A stretch of 64,000 bases of DNA from Atrichornis clamosus. Taxonomy: Eukaryota; Chordata; Aves; Passeriformes; Menuridae. A program made the translations under genes and the position numbers. The first letter of the stretch is position 1, and each line of letters starts with the position of its first letter. Location: positions 1 through 64,000 of the forward strand of contig WBMZ01005407.1 in the NCBI GenBank assembly GCA_013400975.1. Reading direction: 5' to 3'. The notes beneath the pieces are model-generated. The model made no database searches and was not told where the DNA came from. It saw nothing but the letters and a program-made list of their open reading frames with translations. Shown here one piece after another: positions 29,811-41,783 of this stretch.

Positions 29811-31238
29811 AATAACCAGGCAAACAGTAAAGCATTGTTTAAAACAACAAGTAAATGGAGACTCTTAGTTTTGTCGTCCTCTTTGGGAAACAACACTGAA
29901 CAGCAAACCCTTTTTCTTTCTAAATATTCATGTCTTTTGTCTTTTCAGTTTCAGCTTTGCTGTTGTTAAGAAATACTTTTCTAGCACTTTCAGACTGAAA
30001 CAAGGCAATGGTTTCACCCTGGATCAAGGGTATTGACAAATCAAGTTTAGATTTTTCCTGTAAAGGTGTGCAGAGCTGTAGTGCTCATGTGTGGGCAGCT
30101 ATTTCAGTATAGCATGGACTGAATCTGTTCTCTGTTGAAGAAGGGGAAAAAACCCTAAACTAGGAGGAACAAGAACTTCCTCATTTGCTTGTCAGCCAGG
30201 AGAAGTCAATGACATTTAAAAATAAAATTATTTTCTGTTTTAAGCTTGTAACACCACTAGTTCATTTATAACTACCATTGAACTAACTCATTGTAGGTGG
30301 ATTCTGCAGTATCAATCCTGATGGTTATAATCAAACAGCAAACAGGGTTTGTTTCAGCAAGGCCACAATGGAATTGTCTGTCAGAAGTCTGTAAGGAAAT
30401 TGTTAAAAAAAAAAAATACTTCAAATGAGTTAAAAGAAACCAGAGCGGGCACTGTTCAGAAACTGATATTATCAGCAGCTCTTGCTCAGAAAGAAAGGAT
30501 GCCCTCAGGTCTTTTATGAACTTGCACAAGCAACATTCCCATCTGGTATTGTGCCGGGCTCGTAAAGCTGCAGCACAAGCAACAGCTAATTGGGACTGGG
30601 CACAGCAAAACTGCTTCAAGCAGCAATGAAACCCTCTCTGCCACGCTGGGGCAGGCAGAGCATGGACCTGCATCTGAAACCTGCTGTAAGTGTCATAGTC
30701 TAACACCTGGTTCAGAAACACCGGGGGTCTGTCCACCCCGCAGCAGGACACAGCCCTGGGGCAGAAGGACGTGGGGCAGAGAGAGCAGGGATGCTCACTC
30801 CAGGAGGCACGGGGAGGGTCGCTGGCAGTGGGAGCCATGAGTTAATCGAGAGCATTTTCTTTACCCCAAAAGACTTCACAAGTTGCAGTAACTCTTCCAG
30901 ATCTGCTCTAGTCCTTTTTTACCTCCTGCACATTCTCAGACTAGGAGCTAATGTTTTGGACTGCAGTTAGTGGTACATTAGATGCCTTTACAAATCCAGG
31001 CCTTTGCATTCATGGAGGGAGTGAAAACTGTTATAAATACACACAGACAAGTAGCACCCACATACCTTGTAAGTAATGATTCTGTGACATAGACAATATA
31101 ACTAAGCATGACTCAAGGGGAGGGTTCAGAAAACTATTTCTTTAGTAATTGACTTACACACCGCAGAATCTCTTCAACAGTTTTGATTTGGGGTTTTTAG
31201 TGGTACTTTTCTGTTTGGTTGGGGTTTTTGTTTGTTTT

Positions 31239-31365
31239 GTTGGGTTTTTTTGAGGGGGAGGAAGGTTGGGGGGGGTTGTTGGAGTTTTTTTGTTGGGTTT
31301 TTTTGGGGGGGAGGAAGGTTGCGGGGGGTTTTGTTGGAGTTTTTTTGTTGGTTTTTTGGGGGTGC
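31239..31365 (+). repeat. G/T-rich minisatellite (about 53-55 bp unit, 2.3 copies)
   Basis: Two head-to-tail units (31239-31291 and 31292-31346) and a partial third (31347-31365) each begin GTTGGG plus a T run. They then carry a long G-rich block with GGAGGAAGGTTG and end in TTGTTGGAG plus seven Ts. The two full units differ by a few substitutions and a 2-bp indel. The tract is strand-asymmetric: the + strand is almost only G and T apart from a few A and C. Open reading frames across it (phenylalanine/glycine/valine-rich) are composition artefacts. Runs of five to eight Gs give clear G-quadruplex potential. Confidence 0.85.
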
Positions 31366-33559
31366 TTTTATTTTTTGTTTGATCTGTTTAGGAACATCAA
31401 TCTGTCATAGGATAAACCCTATCTGAAGCTCCCTCATGCCCCTACCAGGCCCTCATGTTGCAGCAGGTTTGACATCCTTTGCTTAGTGAAACACACATCA
31501 CAGTCCTTCCCTTCCAGCTGTATTAGAGCCACAGCTGTGCATCTCTATGGGCTGTCAAACAGCAGGTCCAAAAGGGTTACAAACTGTAAGCCCTCATCTT
31601 CTAGATTTGTAAGCCCTAATCAGCATTTTCAAGATTTTTTTTTTAATTTGACTCCCCCAAAACACATGTGCAAAGAATAAAAATAAGACAATAAATAGTC
31701 TATGCAAAAGGTTAATTAAACCTTCTTTCCTTAATAGTTTTAAACATGTAGTGATCAGTCTAGAGCATCTGCTCCTGACTTGGGAAAGTGAACTGCTATC
31801 AGACACTTCTTGCTACTCTTGTTCTCTTCACCTTGCCCTCATTTGACTTTCTTCTCTGGCATAAACAGAGTTTGGAAGCATGGCTGGAATTAAACCGGAA
31901 AATTAACAGCTCCTCTGGTGTTTTATTTAAGGACCAACAGTACCTTTTTCCAGTTGTACCCGACCTCTGCCATTGTTTTATTCCCCTTCTATCCATCACC
32001 TTCTTAACTCAAAACCAAGTGGTCAAGCAACCAAATACCAAGGTAGGAAAACAAAAGCAGGTGGTGTTCATAAAAAGATACCTCCCTCATTTGCCAGATA
32101 CACAGATGCCATTAACTTAAACCCAGCTTCAGCAGCCTGCTCTTCCCCTCCACCCGCCCTTCCCCTTTCCACACACCCTGTCAGGTGTTACCCCAGCCCA
32201 CCCAGCACTCGCTGTGTCAGTGCACTCAAGGCACCGCAAGCAGAGAAGACTCAGTGCTGTTGTCAGGGGGTTTGCTTATTTTTAAAAAAAGAGGGCAAAA
32301 ACACACAAAAATGATTCATAGTTGTGCTTCCCACACCCCAAACATCCCACCTTGTCCCACAGACGGGAGTGTCCAAGTGCCTTGGCTGGGGTAGCTCTGC
32401 AGGGATGCGATGCTGAAGCCGCTGACCCCCAACCTCTCCCTCTGGACACAGCTCACACAGCTGGGCAGCCGCTCGGTCAGCAGCAGCTGGACACCTGCTG
32501 CAGCTGCATCCTAATGTGGATTCTGTGGAGTTTATTCACCTTGACCTGGTTTAGCAGAAATACTTCCCCCCTCCCCATTTTCTTTCAGCCTCACGTTGAG
32601 CTACAGAGAAATGCCATCTCAGTTTCACAGCATCTTCAGACCAGCTGTCCTTGGGGTCCCAGTTGCTTACTTTCTCATGGAATTTTGTACATCCCTAGAG
32701 CATAGACATGGTTATTCTTCATGCCATTCTTAATATACTAGAGTCAAAAATAGAATTATTCTATGTAAAAGGCAAGGACGTTTTATCTCTGGAGGAAGAG
32801 CAGTGTACTGCAACAGCAAGCAATTTGAAGGCACAAAAATAAACCCTCAAGAATTTTCTTCCTGAGAGGATGAGAAATGGGTGGGGGAAAAAATAGCAAT
32901 TGGTGAAGCAGTACCCAATAGCCTGTTTCTTAGCTGCACTTTAACTATTTAAAGCACACAGATTGCACCAAGGCCTTGTTTAATATTTAGGGCTGATATT
33001 GCCGGGCTGTGCTTTACTAACAGCATATTATTTTGTTCCTACTGGGAACGACCAGCTCCTGCATGCTAAAGAGACTTCTTTGGAAGGAATAGAAAGCATT
33101 TAAGCTGCAAAAGCACAGGGAAATCTGAACCTTCTGTTAACCAGGAGTGGTGTCAGTGGTAATTGCCAAGCACCAAGCCCACAAAAGCACAGATGCTTCC
33201 ACAGCCTTCCTCTTTCCCTCACACTGCCACAGGAGAGGATAAAAAATATGTGGAAAACCTTGACCTTCCTGATCAAGAAGCCAAGTCATTCATGAAATTG
33301 GACTGAAAGCCCCCAAGATCTGTGCAAGTGTCACAATGTTCAAATGTCTTTTCAAGTTTTTGTTCAAAACAGAATTTACCAGTTTGGAAACTGACCATGA
33401 ACAAACACTGCGAGCAAGTTCTCCAGATCATTGACAAAGAGAAGCTGCTTCAAAAATTGCATCTGAATAAAACAGGACACCTGTAAGATCTTGAAAGGTT
33501 TCACATGGCTTTTAAGTCTCAGTGGCAAACAATACTTTGGCAAGAAAATCCTTTCTTTC

Positions 33560-33980
33560 CTGGCTAATTGTTACTTTTTTTGTGGAAGAACATGATGATT
33601 GAATCATTTGAAAGAAGCCTATGAGCCTTCTTTCCTTAACAAGATAATTATTTATCATTCATTATATGCCTGATTCTCTCCAAGAGCCTCTGCCCCATCA
33701 AAGCAATAAACAACCCCTTAGCACATATCAAAGAACTCCTTACTATCCTGTTGTGAAAATTACATGGCCAGACATTAAAACAAGCATAATTTTCCTATAG
33801 AGATAATAATTATTTGACTAATTGGGTATTTTTGCTACATAGTCTCCATGATAGCTTCTTTTTTCAATGCAGTGTCTTTTTGAAAGGCCAGTGTAATAAA
33901 TGTGGTAATTGTGGAGAAGGCAAAGGACATTAAAACCAAAATATTTTAGAGACTGAACTAAAACTCTTCAATAGTTTCTG
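33560..33980. promoter_or_regulatory. Candidate conserved non-coding element
   Basis: Unique, AT-rich, non-repetitive DNA with clustered homeodomain-type cores (GATAATTATTTATC, GATAATAATTATTTGACTAA, GTGTAATAAATGTGGTAATT) and CAAAG/ACAAT-like HMG cores. There is no open frame. This texture resembles vertebrate developmental enhancers. The claim rests on composition alone. Confidence 0.25.
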
Positions 33981-36900
33981 CCCAGGATTTGCTATAGAAC
34001 ATATATGGGAAAAAAAAGAAAAGTCACTGGCAGTTTGAAGGCAAAAATCTCCTGATCAATTTAAGATGTCCCCTAGTGCCACCAAAGCCTAGTCTGCTGG
34101 GGGTTGTGAGCAACCATGCTTTGGTAAGATCTGACTGTAGAGTTTTGGGTATGCCACCATGCCTCTTTAGTCAAAAGGAGTCTTTTAAAGTAAAGCTAGC
34201 ATTTAAAAAAAAAACCCCACTAATATAGACACCTGTCCCAAAATACAGGAACAGGATCAATAGGTCATTTGACGGGATAGTAACCAATCCTTCCTTGTCA
34301 AAACCCTGCTGTCAGTGTGGAAGCTTTTTGTCTGGCAGTGTCAGGCAGAGCTAAACAAGCCTTTTCTAGGGTAGGGATGTTCAGTCTTTGTATTTTGCCA
34401 TGAATATAATCAATTGACATCGAAAGGCCTTACACCTGTTTATAAAATACAGTGGTCAGTTTACCTCTTTTAATTGTATAGAAAATCTTGGAAACCCAAA
34501 CACCCCAGTATTTTACTGTCACTCCTGGCAGACAGACTTGCACCTCCTGAGCAGTTTCAGACACGAGCAAAGCCTTGCTCACACTCTGTGTGTACCCCGG
34601 GGTGCTGTGCAAGCTCTGCATCGCTTGTGCTCTCTGCCAGCTGCCAAGAGCTAACCAGATGTGTTTGCTGCCTTGGCTGAGCCTCCCCCTGTGCTACAGA
34701 ATGGGAGGTGCAAAGCTGAAAATGAGCACTTGAAAGTCACTCTGCAAAGGTACCATTCCCTGAGCTGCAGCCTGGTTTAGGCTTTCATTCTGATTTACAT
34801 TATCGGGTTAATAAAATTAAGAGCTTTAGTAGCCACTCGCAGAGAGGTGACTGCTGCCTGTGTGAGCCCAGCTGGTTCCTGGCAGGCTGGAGCCAGGGCT
34901 GGGTCCTGACCAAAGCAGCTGCTGCCTGGTACGGCCCTTTGGTTTGTGGGACACAATGCACAGAGATGATCCTCACTGAGCCCTTTTGTCAGGGAGTGGC
35001 TTCCTCTCCCACAAGCTGGGTGCGAGTTTTCAGGATATGAGCAAGTGCAGTGTCTCATTTGTAATGTCACACAGCAGCCGTACAAAACCCCGGCATGGTG
35101 TCAGCTGTGCCATACATCCAAGGGGATGCCTGTGAGGGTTCCCAGCCTGCGAGCCAGGCTCAGCTCCGGGACGGTGCTGTCACCCACACACCAAGTGCCA
35201 GCTGCTGCTTTCAGACACAGGGCAGGAGCACAGCGGCGCAGTTCAGTTCCCAGCCAGCAACCAGGGGCAGCAGCAGGAAAGCTCAGCCAGCCGCTTTCTT
35301 GGCAGCTCCATCAGAGCTGATGGAAACTGCAGCTAGCTGAGCGCCTCTCGCCTGGATGGGTTCCTGGAGGCATTACCCAGAGGACAACAGTTTATCCACT
35401 TGCTCTGCACCGCTCCTCTTCTCTTTACAGAAGGGGCCCCCCAGCCTTCCACCACCTCTGCCAGGTATTGAAAGGCATCTCCAGCGTGTAGCAACAATAC
35501 AGTACCAGTAAAGGAAATGCCAGATACAAGTCAGCTGCAGAAATAAGGCTGTCCATTGCAATCTCCAGTCCCTAGTTTTTTTCGTGGCATAGTTGCTGCT
35601 CATCTAAAGCACTGAAAGGAAAAATGGTCTTTTTTTCCATTCAGTCATGTTTCCTCTGTACAGGGCTCTTGCTGCCATTTCCAGCATGTCCAAGTTTTCC
35701 TTTCAGATGTTTGGGTACTGGTACATTCTCCCAGGGTCCTATAATTATCAGTCTGTAATCTCCTGTTCCACCGCGGATATGAGCAACCCTTTTAAGCTCA
35801 CAGTAACAATTTAGAAGTGTTAAAGTTTGAGCACTGGGCCCCTGGTGCTTACACATGTTTAAACTGGCCCGCCCTGAAAGCTGATATATTCCATCTGGTC
35901 TGTTGGGTTTCTTGGCTTGAAGTTACTGGAAACACTGAATGTTTCTTCTGCAGTGATCCTGTAGCTGTCCAAGAGTAATAGACACACTCAGAGCTCGTGC
36001 CCAGGCTGCTCAGGACTAAAACACTACGGGAGAAGTGGTTTTAGTGGACTTGTTTTCCTGTCTGCTTTCAGCGCTATTTCGAAATCCTAACCTCTGCGGT
36101 TCATGTTTCTAATCAATCTTATAACATGTAAGTGATACTTGAAGGATAAATAAAACACACACGCTTGCAGCTCATTACCTCTAACATTTTTCCTGAATGC
36201 TGCAAATTGAGCAACTAGATTTTTTTGTATTCATGTCAAGAAAAGGAGCCATTACAGGTGACTCTCTCGGTTATAAAGAAACAAGGTACCATCACACCAG
36301 CAACAACGCTGGATTAACCATTCAGATATCCACTGCAAGAGCTTTACAGTACAACTGCCTCATTGGCGTTCCTCCTTATTGTCATTCCCAGACTCTCCAG
36401 GCTCAGGGGCAGGGATATCTCTAGGTTCAAATACACAGATGCATTCAAACTGGGTCACAGAAGCCATTAAAACAGCACATTCCTACAACAATTTTCACAA
36501 CCCAGCTATGTCACACTGTAGCAGGTTCTGAGAGTATGCCTGGCCCTTGGCTCAGTCCATCTCCCACAAGCCTGAGCAACTGCGAGCAGCTGGAGGGATG
36601 CCCACGTCTCCAGCAGCACTGCTGACTCCTTAAAGCCTGTCTTTTGCTGCAGAAGCTGTGCTGCATTTTAGAAGTGAAGATTCAGGAGTATTAAAAATAT
36701 TTCAGCCTCTTCATCATCTTTATTTTCTTACGCATTTCCATCTGTTCAGTTAAGATCCAGCCCTTTGCTCACTTCTAGTGCAGCTGGAGCACAGATGCAG
36801 GGACCTTTTCTGGTTCCCATCACCTCCCATTCCTGCCAACCTGCAGGAGCCCACTACAGACCTGTAGCCTCTTCGTGTTTTTAGCTCAGACCTCTAATTT

Positions 36901-37697
36901 AAAACATCTCAACTCACCTCTCCAGGAGGCTCTCAGGCTAACTCAGGACCCCCCACACATGCACTCCTTAGCTGAAAAACACAGCCACCCCGACTGCTGG
37001 GAGCTGGGGTTGCACTCAGTGTGGTGGGAAATCAGGCAAAGGCTCCACATGTGTCTCGCTTTAGAGCTGCTGAAGTCAGTGGCTGAGGTAACTGATCACC
37101 CAGGACAAACTGCAGCAGGCACTGGGGTAACAACTCCCAGTGTCAGGTGAAATTCCTTTCTCCAAGCCAGCCTGCTCATACAATTAAAACTGCACTGGGT
37201 GAACTCCACAGAAACCCTTCAGAACAACTCCTCCTCTCTCCATTTTTGCGGTGAGGCTGCACTCCATCGAGAGTTCACTTCAACACAACTTGCAGCCATT
37301 AGCCAGGGGAGAAAATATCCTGCCTGCAAAACGGTATTATGGCTTTGACTAAGTGGCTAACTGGGAGGGAAATGGATTCATGTGTTCAGGAGGCTTGCTT
37401 CTATATCCTCATAATTGCTTCCAGCAAATGCTGACCATTCTCTCTCCTCGGCATGGTGGGAGCATCTTCTGGTTGACTGGTTTCACCGTGCGTTTTGTGC
37501 AGAGTGCCTGAATGGGGATTTACATGAAAATAGTATTGCTGAGCATTTAGTTCTGACCATTTTGTCCTTGGTACAGCCATCTGCAATCAAAATATTTGGA
37601 GAATATTACAGATGTTCTTGCATTTTAGTCTCAAAAACTCCTAAAATATAAAACTCTTACATCCGCTCACTGGAGTTGCCAAACTTTTTCTGCACTT

Positions 37698-37740
37698 CTG
37701 TTATTAAGCAACTCTGTTATTAAGCAATGCTGTTATTAAG
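37698..37740 (+). repeat. 16-bp tandem repeat, 2.7 copies
   Basis: CTGTTATTAAGCAACT, CTGTTATTAAGCAATG and CTGTTATTAAG follow head to tail at 37698, 37714 and 37730. Confidence 0.9.
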
Positions 37741-38479
37741 TTTAGTGGATGTGAGACGTCTTTGTCACGTTCAGCAGCACGTGCCAGAAGCTGGGCAGGC
37801 GCTGGTGGGGAGTGGTGCCCTGGCTGTGGGACTGCCTGGCACAAGGAGCCTCTCCCCTTCCTCCTGCCCACAGCTGGGCACTCGCCATCCCCTCCACGGG
37901 CACCACAGCGGGGCAGACACAGGGCTGAAGAGCTGCACTTCCTGAGGGATGGAAGATTGCTGCGGGATCAATCCCATCACAAGGGGCTTTTTAAACAGCT
38001 TTTATCATACACAGCTCTCTAGATGACAGAGAGAGGGTGAGAGCAGATCTGAAGTAGGACTGGCCCTTTCTTTAGTAAAGACTAAGATGTCCGATTTTCT
38101 ATAATGGAAGCTAATCATTAGCCAACAAAGCAGTATGCTTAGAGGGTGGTTTTTCATTTTTAGCTTTGGTATAATGTTCCTGAAAGCTAATAGCATCTAT
38201 AATGTTGTTGCTGATTTGTTTTGCTGTATGAAAGAAAGCAGAAAATAGAATTGCTGTACGTAGGAGGTGAAGATGTATTTTGTGTAGTGAGCAACGTGCT
38301 GCAGTAAGAAAAGGCTGCCATGGCAAACCTGCTGTCCCCACGAAAGCCTGAATGTAATCATGTGGCTAACCACTTGTGATCTTTGAAAGGCAAGGCGTCA
38401 CCTGGCCGTCTGAGCACAATGTGATTTTGGAGGCAGGCATCCAAACAATCCATCCAAACAGCCTCTCTCACTCTCCAGC

Positions 38480-39060
38480 ACACACTGCTGCAAAACTGTG
38501 CACACCCTGAATTTAAGCAAAGCCGAGCCCAGCCCGCTGTGAGCGGCCCCCACGCTGTTGTCTGGACTGCGCAAGAGGGCTGATGGCTCTTGTCTGCCTT
38601 CTTCCCCTCCCACGCACCTTGTCTGGCTCCAGCAGCAGGCGCTGGGGCAGTGGGGCAGCACGGCCGGGGCTCTGCAGAGTGCCCATCCCAGCGTCCAGGC
38701 AGGAGCTTGCTGGGGCAGCTGGAATGCTCCCCTTGTCCCTCTCCTGAGCGTCTCAGCAGTTTCCTGACACAGTGGGGGGACCGTGGCAGCAGCTGCAGCT
38801 CCTGTATTTAACAGGCACCACAGGGCACTGCAGGTCTGTGTCCCACCAAGCTCTGCCCTTGCCCACCGGCACCTCTCCCGCCCGGCACGGCCGGCCAGGA
38901 CAGAGCACACGGTGACACCAACTACCAGCTACTACAGACCGTGCAGTGCAGGGAGCAGCGCGGATCACGGAGGGAGCCGGGGAGAGAGCGTGCACAAAGT
39001 GTCTGGATCTGCCTGGCGTCGGAGGGCCTGCGTGGCTTGGGGGCTAGAGATGCCATGGTA
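38480..39060. promoter_or_regulatory. CpG-dense patch, candidate promoter or alternative first exon
   Basis: By eye this is one of the most CpG-rich stretches in the window, with roughly twenty or more CpGs in under 600 bp in an otherwise CpG-poor, AT-rich setting (for example GGCACGGCCGGCCAGG and GCAGCGCGGATCACGG). It lies about 2.7 kb upstream of the TNFAIP8L3 terminal exon on the same strand. A donor-like CCATG|GTAGGA sits at its right edge, but that donor does not provide the one-base phase needed to join the exon at 41784 in frame. So it could at most be a non-coding first exon. No TATA box was identified. Confidence 0.3.
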
Positions 39061-41783
39061 GGATAGGCTGGAGAGACTGGAGCATGAAGTGAGGACAGGG
39101 CCACGGCAGCCATAGGAGGCATGAAACTGGGGTCATGGTTTAAGCAAAGAGCAAGAGCTATGAGAAGACGGGGAGGATATGGCATTAGGGGCTGGTAAAG
39201 GAAATTACTAGGAAAGTGGAACACAGCTTCTACAGAAATGTTTAGCAATGCAAGAATAGATTTCTTTATTTTACTTTTAGAAAGATGAGAAGGAGCTCAG
39301 TCTCATGCTGTTAAATAGCAGATCCCACACTTGGGACTTGCCATGGAAAAACACTCCAGCCTTAACATTAAGTTAAACTTGGTCTGATGTTTTCTGGCTG
39401 TGCTGCACCTTTAACAGCCTGTATCTTTCACTGGAAGTTGTGTTGTCATCCTCTGAGCTACCAGACCCAGGAGTGTCCCAGGAAAGAGACCCAGCTTTGA
39501 AGATCACACTATTCAGATTTGTGAATAAGAGCCAGGACTTTGGATACATGAACATACACTGCACGGGGTTTTTTTTGGTGCCAGACAACACTCACTTCTG
39601 ATGACTTTATTAGAAGCTTTTATGTGCTAATTTAGCATCCAGCTTTGTCTCTCAGAGATCACATAGGTAGGAGGGCACCTGGATGTGTGTGTGTTTGAGA
39701 AGGTCCCAGCTGCCCCAGCACAGCACTGGTGTACCAAAACCTCGGGGTGTGTGATGGGAATGGGGTGTTTCACTCACCACAACCACCGGCTTTGCTTTGA
39801 GCCACAGAATTACAGCAGCCCTGCAGAGCTGTCCCTGCAGCAGAGCCAGGCACGGCAGGAGCCAGCTGGGCTCTCACCTGGGGAAAGGGACACAGAGGCT
39901 GAAGTGTCGTGAACTTCAGTAAAATTAATATTCTAGAAATCTACTGCAGTTATTTCAGTTTTTGATCAAACCAGATACAGAACAACTGCAACCACTTGAT
40001 TACTAGCAAACACTTACTACAGAACAGACACGAACAATCTACCATTTCACTGTGTCAAATGCACATAATTACTCATCACGGATACTATTTATATACCCAC
40101 GTACTGCTAAGTGAAAGAATGCTTTCATCCTGGTTTTATCATTTCTAGATTAAATCACAGTTTTTCTATTTCCTCCAGACAGCAGCTCAGCCCCACAATT
40201 TTCTCTCCAAATGACAGGCAATTCTTTTAAGCACATTGAATTATTTTTTCCAGGTGGTGGTTCAGTTGAAATTAAATGTTACTCTTTTAACATTGCTCAG
40301 CAGTACAGCTGTGGCACACAAAGATGACAACTTTAATATCCCATCTAACTTGAAAGTCAGAATTTAAACAGAGGACTTTAAATTCAGAGTATTACTTACT
40401 TCAAGTGAGCACTGGCAGCCAGCATCCCTTTTTGCTGGCATGAGGGTGTAGGGAGCACAGGGAGGAGTGACAGCATTCAAGTGCTGAAGGCTGGAAAGGG
40501 TCTCAGAGCTCACCCCACCAGCTTAAGACTCACTCAGGCTCCACAATCAAATAAGCACTGGAAGATTTGATTTTTGTTATTCTTAATGTCTTAGTGGTTT
40601 GACTTCCCAGCAGCTGGTGAAGGATGTGGCTTCATCCATCCCATTTGGAGGAGCCAAGGCTCCAGCGTCCTGGAGAGCAGAGTGAGGTCCCCAGCTGGCA
40701 GGGAAACACAGGCACCTCCTGTGCTTGAGCAGAGACTGAGGGCAGATGGGAGGGAAAGGCAAGGAAGGTGTCTCACACCAAGGAGGTCACTCTCCATCAC
40801 TCTGCTCACTGTCTGTACCCCCCAGATACACACACTCTTCACTGCCTAGCTGCAATGATAAAGTGCCCTTTGATCCAACAGAGACTTTGCTGCCCCAGTA
40901 CTAACCTGGATGATTATTTCATATCTATATTTCCTTCACTTTGTCCACATGGGGTCAGTCAGAAGCCAACATTACTGTGAAGAACAGGGGAAGGTCAAAT
41001 TAATCTCCACCATGAATTACAGAAATTCATGGGATAAAGCCCAGCAGGAGTAGCCATGTGCTCGGGTGCTCTGCTGAGTGAAATTTGCAGATATGGGTAA
41101 AAGATAAAAAATCCAAGGTATTTATTTGGCAAATGTAGAGCAAATAGCTCAGGTATTTTAGCCTGGCAGGAACTGCGTGCACTGAAGCACCAGTGTTTTA
41201 CAAAAATCGTATTCTATAATTTTGCAAATTGGTTACAAAAGGGGGAGGCATCATTACTAGAGATTAAGGCAAAATAAATCCATGCTTGTGAATCTGCTTT
41301 ATTAGCCTTTATCTGAGATGCTGCTTAGCCTAACCATGGAACAACAGTGCCTCCCAATGACCAAAGTGAAACTCTTTCAGGTTCATATATTGCTTGTCAC
41401 TATCTCATTTTGCTCTGATATTTTATGTATTATTTCAACCAGAACATCTCAGCAGATCTCTCTGCCAAGAAAGCTTTCATATTGAACTTCAAAATTAAAA
41501 GACTATCAAAGAATCAGCATAGATATCTCCTGCCAGAATATTCTATTCTTTATTTGCAAGCAAAAGCCCTCAGTGACAGCAGGAGCTGAAATATGTGTGA
41601 AGCCCCAAGGATACCTGGAAATATGTGTTGGAAATATTCCTGTTGGTGCAGTCATGGCTGTCTGTACTGGTCAGTGATACATGCAGTGCCTGTTGAGCAT
41701 GTAGGTACTGCTTTTCTTAGTTGATTGCAAAAATAATTCACCAAATAAAACTAACATTTCCCCTTCTTTCTATCCCAAACCAG

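Larger units (their letters stand above)
13716..31190. other. Non-coding DNA with scattered short repeats
   Basis: No exon of a recognisable gene was found on either strand. Contents seen: a 27-bp tandem duplication near 14972, A/C-rich low-complexity DNA near 15528, moderately GC-rich patches at about 15.9-16.6 kb and 20.0-20.7 kb whose open frames look like composition effects, a (TA)n microsatellite at 22566, a short CR1-like end at 24048, a (TACA)n/(TA)n run near 28522 and a 17-bp tandem pair at 29777. Confidence 0.5.
31366..41783. other. Non-coding DNA upstream of the TNFAIP8L3 terminal exon
   Basis: No coding exon was recognised. The 41783 end is the base before the TNFAIP8L3 exon, whose 3' splice acceptor AG is at 41782-41783. 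Within the block are a candidate conserved element at about 33.56-33.98 kb, a 16-bp tandem repeat at 37698, and GC-richer patches at about 35.0-35.35 kb and 38.5-39.05 kb. The rest is unstructured to my eye. It is probably TNFAIP8L3 intron 1. Confidence 0.5.

Noticed and set aside
30272..30838. 188-codon open frame on the minus strand
   Set aside because: No recognisable domain, no splice context, and cysteine/leucine-rich composition typical of chance frames in a GC-richer patch. One frame of this length is expected by chance in a window this size.
38398..38910. 170-codon open frame on the minus strand, overlapped by several + strand frames
   Set aside because: It lies in a CpG- and GC-rich patch where stop codons are rare; overlapping frames on both strands point to a composition effect.
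40470..40525. Possible CR1 3' end (AAGGCTGGAAAGGGTCTCAG and following)
   Set aside because: Only a short loose resemblance to the CR1 tail; too degenerate to call by eye.
1..41783. Search for CYP19A1 exons, the expected upstream neighbour from human synteny
   Set aside because: No aromatase-like sequence was found; the neighbour probably lies further left.
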